Positions 44,001-54,811 of a DNA stretch of 64,000 nucleotides are shown here, in pieces. The DNA is taken from positions 2,046,001-2,110,000 of the forward strand of contig JAGUCH010000001.1 of the NCBI GenBank assembly GCA_019096065.1, given 5' to 3'. The notes beneath the pieces were generated by a model. The model made no database searches, was not told where the DNA came from, and was given only the letters and a program-made list of their open reading frames with translations. Position 1 is the first letter of the stretch; every line of letters starts with the position of its first letter. A program made the translations under genes and the position numbers. The stretch comes from Paracyclopina nana (Eukaryota > Arthropoda > Copepoda > Cyclopoida > Cyclopettidae).

Positions 44001-47000
44001 ATGCACGCTGAATTCCTCCCATTATTCTGTAAGTATTCTGTATTCTGTAAGTATTCAAATGTCGAGCGTATTCTCTCAATGAAAACAAAATCAAATGATT
44101 ATTTAAGTGATAAGTTCTAAAAAGGAGGCTTTAGAAAAACGCAATTTTAAATAAGAAATTTTCCTCTATAAGAGAATAAGGATTTTTTTCATGCAAATCC
44201 AATAAATAGGTATTTTTTATTTCTAGCTTTATTTCCGTGCGACGTCAAAATTGAGGTTACACTTTTGATGGAACTGCTGACGCAGATTGAAAGTGAAAAG
44301 CTACTGCAAGTTTGATTTTCAATACCAAATAAGCCTTAGGTCTTCTTAGATCATATTTGAATTTTTGAAGACTGTCTTAATCAAGGTTAAGCTGCAGCAA
44401 GTTGCACAATTTGGCCTCGGATTGCTTTCAAGCAAACACATAAAAGTTGCCATTGCATTGGTGCAATTACATGAATAAAATGAGGCCTCAGCAAGCAAAC
44501 TGAGCAACATTTGGCTCGCTCTTTATGGGGCTCATTTTCAGCAGCCTGATATCACCAGTGGGAAATTATAGGCTGAATGAGAGACACAAATAGGTTGTTT
44601 TAGAAGAATACTCACTTTTAAAAAAAGAGTGGGAGCGTAATGGTTTATGTTCAGTGTAGCAAAAATAATTGACTTCATCTTTTTTTTCAGTACTCGCCAG
44701 CTTCAGCCTTCATTTTGGAGCATGTCACAACTTGATTGTTCCAGCAGGAGTCTCACAAGAGGTTGTTTCGTCAGAGTCGCCAATCCTGGAATACTGTGAA
44801 GAATGTGGAAGACTTTGTCAGAGCCTTTGCTATGGCAATTGGCCAGCATTCAAGTCCTGTTGTGAGCAAATTGCCTTGTACATGGTAGGATTTTTACAAA
44901 CTATTGATTTGCATTTACGGCTCGTTCTTGATCCGGCCTTTTGATAGTAACCATTTAACGGGTTTATTTTCAGCTTAAGGATGGCGAGTTCCCGGGCCAA
45001 AAGCGATCTTTCGATCCAATCAATCTCTATGAAGATGAAGGCCGATTTGGAAAACGGTCGAGTGTAGAGAAGCGGTTTTTGGGTGATGAGGACCGTTTCG
45101 GAAAACGGTCCTTCCTTGGAGACGAGGACCGTTTCGGCAAGCGATCCATTTTTGGTGACGAAGACCGGTTCGGAAAACGGTCGCTTTATGGCCATGACGA
45201 CCGGTTCGGCAAGAGATTTGCCTTAAATGACGAAGACCGTTTCGGCAAGAGGTCCGCTTTTAACGACCAAGACCGTTACGGCAAGAGGTCAGCTTTCGGT
45301 TATGAAGACCGTTACGGCAAAAAGCGGTCGTTCAATGGCGAAGATGTTAGTAGTAGCTTAGGTGGTCCAAAAAGGTATTAGAGCTGAGAAGAGACCGTTA
45401 TGATGTGTCGCTGTTTGAGTCTGGGCAAATTGCAGGACCGTTATTTATAAGCAAACTTCACCCCCGTTTTTCAGAGCAGCATTATAAATAGTATGACTTT
45501 TGGCCAGAGATATTTGTAACGGTCCTCTAACTTGCACTGACTGTATTTATAACATATACTATGTACCATACATTTACATATTACACGAGGGGGCTCTTGA
45601 CAAAGAATTGACCGTTATTTCTGTTAATGTCTATTGTTGCAAAAGCATTTTAACGAGAATATGTTGCATGAATTTACGGTATACACTGTTACGATTGTTA
45701 CACAATTACGCTGACTACAATCTATCAATTATGTCATATTTACATCTACGACCAAAAATTGTTCTACTATTGATGTTTGTCCAAGTTTGAGCATGTCTGG
45801 CAGGAGGCAACGAAAGAATATCATTATATGGATTGACCAAGCCAAACGAAATTGAAGGTAATTCACTGGTAACGAAAACTCGGGTCTGATAATTTTTGCA
45901 TCAGACATTTTTATCCCCTTTTACCAACAAGATGGCGCCTCTCTATGATTTTTATGGCGCCTCACCTTTTCACTAGCTTACCACAAACTCTTCAAGTTTA
46001 AGCTGATGACGCGCTTTAAAAAGCTTAATTAGAGTACTACTACAATAACTTTTTCAAGTACCATTGGGCTTTGCATAAATTAGTTGTCGATGTCATTGTT
46101 ATTTTTCCTACTCTGCTCCTGCTGAGCATAAACATTTTCCCTGGCATGCTTTCAAGTTAATTTCATGGCTGTTATTCATTTTATATCTTTTAAACCATTG
46201 CCTGGCTGATTCCATACGCTTAAAATTGTGCTGATTTAAAGCATAGTTTTGCACTCAAAATGATTTGCTGTATTTTGCTATGATTACGTTTGCATGCTGT
46301 GCCTGCTTATATGTAGCTTAAATGCTCGTCTCTCAAAGCCATAGACAGTAATTTGGGATTCTCATTTTCAGCTTCATCGACAGCTTTGAGCGATTTGACA
46401 GAAGTATGCTGAGACTCGGAAAGCGGAGCTCGCCAAACCTTCAAGGCGTACTGAGAATGGGCAAACGTCAGGTTAATGAAGAGGCTTTTAACAAGAGGGA
46501 GCAGCTCAATCAAATGCTCAGAATGGGCAAACGCAATTCGCCTAGCCTTGATGAGATTATGCGAATGGGAAAACGCCAAGATGACTCAGCAGCCAACTTT
46601 GGTCAAATGCTAAGAATGGGTAAACGGGAATCGCCTCCAAATTCTGCCTTGGATGAAATGCTGAGAATGGGAAAGAGGTCTGACTCAGCTGATGCGTACG
46701 AGCAAATGCTGAGAATGGGCAAGCGTCAGAGCTCAGAGGATTTTGGTCAAATGCTGAGAATGGGCAAACGTCAGAGCTCTGATGACTTTGGTCAAATGCT
46801 GAGAATGGGCAAACGCTCAGAATCAGCCGAGAACTACGAGGAAGTGCTGAGAAAACGTCAAAGCCCAGAGGACTTTGGTCAAATGCTGAGAATGGGCAAA
46901 CGCTCGGACTCAGCAAACGACTACGCTAAAATGCTGAGGATGGGAAAACGGGAGAGCTCTGAGGATTTCGGCCAAATGCTGAGAATGGGAAAACGTTCAA

Positions 47001-47773
47001 ATTCAGCTGATGACTACGAACAAATGCTGAGAATGGGCAAGCGCCCAGACTCAGCTAATGACTACGAGCAAATGCTGAGAATGGGAAAACGTTCAAATTC
47101 AGCTGATGACTATGAGCAAATGCTGAGAATGGGCAAGCGGTCAGACTCAGCAAACGGCTACGAGCAAATGCTGAGAATGGGCAAACGCCCAGACTCAGCA
47201 AACGGCTACGAGCAAATGCTGAGAATGGGCAAACGCCAAGACTCAGCAAACAGCTACGAGCAAATGCTGAGAATGGGCAAGCGGTCAGACTCAGCTGATG
47301 ACTACGGACAAATGCTGAGAATGGGCAAACGATCACCTAGCTCTGACGAACTTGATGAAATGCTGAGAATGGGCAAACGGTCCTCATCAGACTTTGGACA
47401 AATGCTGAGAATGGGCAAGAGGCAAAAAGGTGGCTCCTCTGAGCTGGATGAGATGCTGAGAATGGGCAAACGCGAAGGCTCGTCCGATTTCAACCAAGTG
47501 CTGAGACTGGGTAAACGCCATCAAATGACCTCATCAGAAGTTGACGAAATGCTGAGAATGGGCAAGAGGAATGCTGACAAGTACAATCAGTATTTGCTGG
47601 GCGAAAAACGCAAGCAGCAGCTGAACGATTTTATCCGCGTGGGCAAACGAAGTGCTGAGCCGACTGAACACAGATGGAAACGCCAGTTAGACAATATGCT
47701 GAGAATCGGTAAACGAGGCAATTTGGAGCTGCTAGACAAAAAGGAAGATGCTGTCATGACTCGACTTGGATAA
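44001..47773 (+). CDS. Neuropeptide precursor: DRFamide/DRYamide plus MLRMamide
   Basis: Exons 44001-44028, 44691-44884, 44974-45374 and 46372-47773 join in phases 1, 0 and 2 and predict 674 residues. Exons 1-2 give a signal peptide (MHAEFLPLF joined to [12 protein letters not shown]) and a Cys-rich segment CX2CX3CX3CX9CC. Exon 3 carries eight peptides ending in RFGKR or RYGKR/K (for example [24 protein letters not shown]). Exon 4 carries 20 copies ending MLRMGKR (for example [16 protein letters not shown]) and six variants (MLRLG, VLRMG, IMRMG, VLRLG, FIRVG, MLRIG). Gly-Lys-Arg sites predict C-terminal amidation and dibasic cleavage in secretory neurons. Without the last splice, exon 3 would end at a stop at 45379-45381, so two isoforms are possible. 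AATAAA at about 47938. MLRM/LRL-amide ends recall lophotrochozoan myomodulins; family not settled. Confidence 0.85.
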
Positions 47774-50700
47774 TTCATCAATAATAAGCCAAAATAAGTC
47801 TCTCATTTCTGCCAAATGGAGGCCACATCGGGGAGGAGGATTTTGTAGCTGCCATTTGGCGGAATTGACCAATTAGCAAAGTAGCAAAGTTCACTTTTAC
47901 TATTATTAAATCGATGTACATATTTCATGTCAATCTCAATAAAGCTCTTGCTCACTTTTCGCCAGGATGTCAAGCAAAAAAGCAGCTGGAATAGCCAGGC
48001 TGAGATATGACGTAGAAAGCGTTGTTCTGCAACCGCTTGATTGGCTTGATTTTTACGCGGGCACAAAACTCAGTACTGAATTATTCGTTATGCACTCATC
48101 TTTTTCATGCTGCCTTTTAAAGAATATGGCGCTCGCGGCGAAAGCAGAATGTGATTAATGATGATTTAGCTCGCACTGAAAAGCTTGCCACGCATGTCAC
48201 ATTATTTATCACAATTTTGCCCCTGATTATGCATTCAGCCATCAAAATGTTTTAGTGCACCAAAGTATCTGATTTTTTAGAATTTCCTCCAAAGTTAATC
48301 TTGCTTCGAATTTGAACAAAGCTAATATTTAGTATTTGACTTTCAGTCTCAATCATGCTTTGAAAAAAAATCGAATTAAAAAGCAATCAATCCCCCAAAT
48401 ACATGATATTAGGCTGCCGAAAAGGTCAAAAGTATTTGAAATTACTTTTTTTGGAGCGCAACAAAACAAACGGGAATCACGCAACCTTTGCTGCAAGTTC
48501 CTTATCATCTTATCATTCTTAGTTATAAGATGATGGAAAGTAGTTACCTTACATCTTATGATCATAGTCGTCCCCTAAATGCATTAATCTGACAGTTAAT
48601 GCAGATTGTGATTACTAAGCTGGCATGAAAACTAATTAGAGCTTTATCGACAACGAGCATTCTTTTAGTAGCTCATTAATTACTGTAGCAATAATCCCCC
48701 CGAGACTCAACTGCAAAGCAAGTGTTTCTAATGGGGGAAAAAGATACTACTGTGTCATGGTGCTTGTTTCGAGCACACCAAACTTTTAAAAGCCTATAAA
48801 AAGAGGGGCTTTTTTATTGATTTTCGCGGTGGCATATAGCAGTACATTACTTTAGCACGATGCACAAATTGCAAAGTTAATATTAGATGTCACCGCAGGA
48901 TTAGCATCATAATCAAAATGAAGCATCCAAGTTTGGGGTATGAAGAAAAAAGTCCGGGTCAACTTTTCTCCTGCGCAGCTGCCATAAAGTAATTTTGCAG
49001 CAACAAAACTATAATTTGGCAAACTTGCACAATTGCAGCAACTTGCGCAGTAGACCTTGAACTTGATTAAAAGAAAATCTGAACTGGAGAAGCTCCATGA
49101 ACAGAGCAGATTGACTGAATACAGCTTTCTGCTTTGGTTCCACTTTTTGTGCATCTTTATTCTGCAGAATACAAAATATTCTCTGCCTGGGTGATTTCAC
49201 AACAAAAGAATCTCTAAAGATGCAAACTGTGGCAAAAAGCATGCACATTCTAGTAGCCGTAGATTCCCATAATTGCTGTCTGGCCCCATTTTCGCATAAA
49301 TGCCTTTTTGAAATGAATACCATCTTTAATCAGAGCAGACATTCCCCACAGCACACAGGATGTTGTGCTTCTTTTATAGAATGTCTGTTACCAATATCAA
49401 TCATAAATTGTTTGTGTCTACATAGTGCAGTTGTAACAAAAGGCCGATAAAAGCCAAACGAGGTGAAAACCGACCCAAAATGGCTTCTCATGGCTCGACT
49501 CAAGATGGCCAAAGATTTCATGGAAGTCTGATAATGACCATTCATGAAATGGATCATCGGGGTGCTTTTTTGCTGAAAAAAGGCTCTCTGTGCGCCACGG
49601 GGTCAAGTCATGGCCGTCGTCTCTCGATTGGATCTTCTTCTGGCAAGAAGAGGAGCAAAAGCGCAGACTTCTCAGTCAAGAAGAGGAAAGCATGGTTTCA
49701 TGTACTCCGTACTACTGCAAAACTGTGCCATCACCTTGGATATATACTATTTGTGATTTTTTCATGCTACAGACGTTGCTGTACTCAAGTGGCTAGAAAA
49801 AAGCAATTGTCTGCGCCTATCCAAGCATGAGAATGTGAACAACTTCCTCAAAGAAGAAGTAGAAGAGCCAATCCTTGCAGTTTGGAAAAGGGCGCCTCCC
49901 AAGGGACTTGTACTTGTAAGCAACAACTTGCGTGCCCTTTATAAAGAAGGTAAAAAAAATCTCTCATATTCCATTTCATGGGAAGACATTAGGTTATCGC
50001 GAATCTATGAAACCTTTGAGCCTTAATGGCTTTTTTTGTCGATTTTCAAATCGCTCGGCTTGAATCGGCCAAATTTTATTACACTACACTCGATTCTATA
50101 TAGTTTTTCAAAAGCTTGCGAATATTTTTTTATCTTAAGTATAGCGATGAAGCTGAGTGATCCATGAAAATCACCGCGCTCCAAAGGAAGCCATGAGACT
50201 CTGTAATGGCTTTTTTGTCTGACGAAAAAATCTTAATCCTAAACTTAATGGTGACAGACCAAAGAGTCACTTAATGACTGCCATTGACTATACATCTGGA
50301 TTTTATGGGCCCCATTTCATGGATAGCTTGTTTACCCATAATTGATCATGATCATCAGTATATGAGACACACTATTAGAAAGCTGCAAAAAAATGGCTCC
50401 CTCTTGACTCAATTTTAAAATGGCAGCTAGTAGGGAAGTATTTGCCCTGAGCATTCCAATATCAAATAGAGCCCGTCTTCAAAGAATCCCCATTTCTTGT
50501 CTCACTTTTTGTGCCACTAAATCTAAAGTGGGAGTGGTTAGAGAGCATGTAGTAGCATCATCTGCCATCACTCAATGGTCACCAAGTAAAATTCTCGTGA
50601 CAAAAAGCTGGCTTAGCTCTTTATCCAGAGTACTACTACAATATAAAAACAGGCGGTTTAGCTCCTTCCGGGGGGTTTATGACTCTAATGACCCTTTTTT

Positions 50701-51382
50701 TCCTTGAAAGTTAAGCAGAACTAATTTACATTTAGAGAGGAGCCAACACCCGCAAAAATGAGAAGCTTGCAGACCACTTCTGACATTTTCGGCCTCATCC
50801 CTAGATGGGGTCAATTTATGCGTATTCTAGCAGAAATTCGGAGAACAACACTTCCTTTGGATACATATGGTGGAGACTGCACTTGGAAAATTACGAAAAT
50901 TCTTTCTCTTATTCTAGTTTACGTCAGGGGCATATCTATTGAGCAATCCTGACGGAATAATTCTACTTTTGAATCACGCAACTATAGTAGTTATTTCGTC
51001 CTCCGCTAGGGAGCACTCCAGTAGCGCTAGTACTTAAAAATAGCGCGAAATTCAAATTCAAGAACTGGATAAACCAGTGTGAGAGTGAGCGCTCACACTC
51101 GCTCGCATCACATGCCTGAAAGTGTTTCCAGCCTTTTTCCAACTTTAGCTCGTCATAAAATAAAATCAGGCTGTTTTTATGGCTTCTTGGGGATAATTTT
51201 GAATCCATATATTCTAACATCAAGAAAATTCCACAGATTTGAATAGAAATTTCGTCCTGCTCCCTACCATAGTATAGTCCGATGACGTGCTATAGTAAAG
51301 CTGCGCATAGAGCTCACCTTATACTATAGATCATCTTGGTTTACGTTACAAATGCTGCCTTACAGAGGAGAATAGTTATTTT
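47774..51382. other. Intergenic, no gene supported
   Basis: 3.6 kb, AT-rich. Short ORFs (for example 49480-49830, 50420-50707) have no coding character, signal or family resemblance. Only the AATAAA at 47938 belonging to the neuropeptide gene is noted. Confidence 0.5.
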
Positions 51383-52278
51383 TTAGATATCTATGAGCAA
51401 TTCTTCATCTTCTGATTGAACAGGCGTTGAAAAAGGCACAAGAGACGACAGCTCTTTCACAGAGTTGATTTGATTGTCCTCTTTTTCTGCCAAGTCATCC
51501 TGATGCTGCTGCTGTGGAGAATTTTCAGGATTTTCATAAAGATCATCATCGTTGTCGATTTGCAAGTTCACGTTGTCGAATGGTTGATGAAAAGTAGTTG
51601 AGTTGGAGGGAGTTGGTGGTGGCTTTCTAAATTTGCCTAGCAAGGCTCCAATGATCGTTCCCATAGCTGTGGTACCTAATGATATTCCAGTGTGGAGAGC
51701 AGCATCAAATCCTTTTTGGCCAATACCTTGGCACCCTAGAATGCAAAAAGTCATAATTTGAAACAAATTGTGGGCTTTTTACTTGGAAATTGCATTTAAA
51801 GCATTTTATGCAAACTTGCAGCCAAAATTCAAAACAAAATCTAATGTAAACAAATCAGCTGCCAGGTTGTGACCGGCGCGCCATTTTTCAAGAACAATTC
51901 CATGGCACCTTAGAATGCATAACTTGAAAAATATGTAAGCTTTTACAAAATAATTGTATTTTGGGCCTCAAACCAAAGTAAAAGCCGTCGTAAATATTAA
52001 GCGCAAGTCAGCTGAAACGGGTGTGACCGGCGCGCCTCTTATTCATTTACAAGCAGTTCAATGTAAACAAATCGAATTTACTTACAAGAAAAAAATGAGT
52101 GTTTGGGCACTTTCCCATCGTATTCTTCCTCGATGTGAGCGGCAATTGAGCCAGGAGTAATGCCATGGACTCCAAATCCGAGTGCATGAATAATTTCACG
52201 CAAAATTAATGGCAAGAAGATCCCGAAAACGGAGAAAACACAGAAAAATACGCAAGTCCATTTCAAAATCGGTCCCAT
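51383..52278 (-). CDS. ISG12/IFI27-like membrane protein
   Basis: Exons 52278-52086 and 51735-51383 join in phase 1 and give 181 residues. The N terminus is a strongly hydrophobic segment (VFFCVFSVFGIFLPLIL), followed by the ISG12-type motif ALGFGVHGITPGSIAAHI, a second Gly/Ala-rich hydrophobic part across the splice (GISLGTTAMGTIIGALLG), and a hydrophilic acidic tail of about 80 residues rich in Asp, Glu, Gln. Vertebrate IFI27/IFI6 proteins are small mitochondrial or ER membrane proteins induced by interferon; arthropod members are known but their role is less clear. The acidic tail is longer than in typical members. A TATA-like TTTTATATGC lies about 60 bp before the ATG. Confidence 0.8.
51736..52085 (-). 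repeat. Internal duplication in the intron
   Basis: Two diverged copies, about 51728-51885 and 51903-52040, share GCACC(C/T)TAGAATGCA at one end and GTGACCGGCGCGCC at the other. The copy at 51903 carries a duplicate of the exon 2 acceptor region. Confidence 0.5.
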
Positions 52279-52811
52279 TTTTCGCTCTTATGATAAAATG
52301 GCCTAATCAAAACGAAGATTGCTTTACAATTCTTATGCATATAAAAACAGCGTGCGCGCAGCTTGGGCAGTGCGCAATACGGAACGATTCCGTAGCTACT
52401 AGCGCGAAATCGCAAATTCGCAGCTGTTTATAAACAGGGCTTCCAGATTTTTAGTGGGCAGAGTAACCGAAATATATTTATTACAACCAAAAGGCGAGAA
52501 AGAAAGCTCACTTTACTGAAACTCAATATAGTACGTTGAATATTTACAACCTCTGATTTTAGAGTATACAGAATTTGAAGTCGTTGACCTGGAGGTGACT
52601 AAATATTCCGAAGAATTGCTGACCTTTGAAATTGATAGTGAAACTGCTTCAAATTGCATGAACTATATAAATGGAGCATAGTTGCTATGTGCCAATTTAA
52701 GCTATTATCAACAAATAAGGATTGCCCTAGGGAATTTGCATTCCAAAACAAGAGCAAAGTTCACTGGTCATTCTCTGATCTGAAGATTATAGGTAAACAA
52801 GCCACAAACCT

Positions 52812-54811
52812 CCCAACCAAACAAATGATCCGTAGTTTATCCGTAGTAAACGGATCTGAAAATTAAAAATGTTAATTTTTAAAAAATATCCTCACATATT
52901 TATTCTCCATGGTATTTAGTATACACAAATGTAATTTTTACTTAAATATCATTTCAAACATAAGAGATATGATTTTTTTTAAAACTTGATTTTGCGTCAT
53001 TTTGGCTCTTTGACAGACTCTTCTAATTTTTTAGGAAACCAATTTTTTTCAACTTATATCATGTTGCTAGGATCAAGCAAAGAAAAATGATTGATTTTTT
53101 TTAATATTGTTAATTTTTTAAGTCAGTATTATTAAAGTATTAAATTAGGTTTTGACAGTTGTACTACTTATATACTACTGTAAAAATTTTATCAGTAGTA
53201 GGAATAAATTTTATTTGCCATACATATATATATTAAAACAGTATTTAATCCATTTACTACTTATTTTGAAATCTGTTTTTTTATTGGTATTCACGTTCAA
53301 GTTAATTAACAATTATTTGCTTATTATATCTGTAGGAAATCAGTCTGAACCGGATTTACTGCAGCAGTAGTAATTCAGTGAAGTGCAACTTTTCACATGG
53401 CTGTGGCCACCAGTCTTATATCAGCAGATAACACATTATCTACTGCCACCTAACTCGCTAGTGCGCTTTTTCATCCTTGCTAAAAAATCTGTACTAAATC
53501 AGTTTGAAATCAGTCTGAACCGGATTTACTGCAGCAGTAGTAATTTGGTGAAGTGCAATTTTTCACATGGCTGTCGCCACCTGTCTTATATCGGCAGTTA
53601 ATACATGATCTACTGCCACCTAACTCGGTAGTGCCCCAGTGCATCCTTGCTAAAAAATCTGTACTAAATCAGTTTAAAATCAGTCTGAACCGGATTTACT
53701 GCAGCAGTAGTAATTCGGTGAAGTGTAACTTTTCACATGGCTGTCGCCACTAGTCTTATATCGGCAGTTAATACATGATCTATTGCCACCTAACTCGGTA
53801 GTGCCCCAGTGCATCCTTGCTAAAAAATCTGTACTAAATCAGTTTGAAATCAGTCTGAACCGGATTTACTTGGTCAGTTGTAAATCAGTATTTTATCTGT
53901 TTTCATGAATTAAATTTAGTAAATTATTCAGAGATGGCGCTGCTTACATATCATTATATTGTGAAAATTCTCTTGTAAATAACTTTTGTTGAGTTAAAGA
54001 TTTTGAAAAAAATTATTAATAGCTTTTAGCTATGTTTCTCAAAATGCTTTTGAAAATAGCATTCATGCTTTTTATTAATTAAATAAGTAAAACTTCAAAA
54101 AAAATCAAATGTACTTGTTAGGAAAAAGGTATTGGATTAAGTGCTTATAATTCACTTAACTTCATATATGATAACCAATCATCTAATCTGATGCATGGAA
54201 CAAGTTCTCTGAAGTAGAGAATTGAGTCATCAAATCTAAGGCATGCAAAGTTCCTAATTTTGCACTTTTTCAAATGATTTAAATATATTTCATCTCAAAT
54301 CAGTAATCACCAAAGAAGAACTCATAGATTTTCAGTATTTTAGTGGTAATAGTACTGAAATGAATTCAGATATCCTGCAGTAGGGGTGTGTGGTGGAAAT
54401 CAGTGGTTTTACCGTAAATTACAAATAAAAAACAAATTTAATACAGATAAAATACAGGCTTGCATTCACTAGAATCAGAAAAAAAAATTTGGTTTAAATC
54501 AGTAGAAATCAAGTATTTGACTGATTAACTACTGAATAAAATATTTTTTTATAAAAATAAATGATTGAAAACTTGAGAATGAAACATTATTTGAAAAAAA
54601 TTATAACATATTTGGAATTGTGAGAGCTCAATGATTGCAATAATAATGATAAAAAATCTGTAACATCAATTTTGCAAATCAGTATTTTGAAAAGCTTATA
54701 TTTTATGATATCGTTACAAATAAATCAGTAGTAAACCGGGAAAATACGGATGATTATACTGGTAGTAAATTTGTATTAAATCAGTAGTTTTTTTGTTTTT
54801 GTTTGGTTGGG
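52812..54811. mobile_element. 2.0-kb terminal-inverted-repeat element
   Basis: CCCAACCAAACAAA at 52812-52825 and its exact complement TTTGTTTGGTTGGG at 54798-54811 bracket a very AT-rich 2.0-kb segment. The subterminal parts are also similar in inverted orientation (CGTAGTAAAC / GTAAACCGGG), and AATCAGTA motifs recur throughout. There is no transposase. A 2-bp duplication CT is possible. Best read as a non-autonomous DNA transposon. Confidence 0.6.
53337..53870. repeat. 170-bp tandem repeat, three copies plus part
   Basis: Units start at 53337, 53507, 53677 and 53847 (partial) with AAATCAGTCTGAACCGG; copies are about 90 percent alike. They lie inside the 2-kb element. ORFs of about 70 residues across them repeat with the units and are not believed. 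Confidence 0.85.

Noticed and set aside
46090..46130. Signal peptide-like [11 protein letters not shown] as first exon for the MLRMamide ORF
   Set aside because: A stop follows before any usable donor, and the phase would not fit the acceptor at 46371.
46557..47493. Minus-strand repeats reading CPFSAFA in the neuropeptide exon
   Set aside because: Reverse reading of the repeated MLRMGKR codons.
46372..47700. CRISPR-like direct repeats
   Set aside because: The repeats are coding, 45-60 bp, in frame and without unique spacers; this is an animal peptide precursor.
49480..50707. ORFs at 49480-49830 and 50420-50707 as genes
   Set aside because: No splice context, domain or signal; amino-acid composition looks random.
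53383..53753. Repeated 70-codon ORFs (QLFTWL...) in the 170-bp repeat
   Set aside because: They recur with the tandem unit, lack a stable start and lie in a non-coding transposon.
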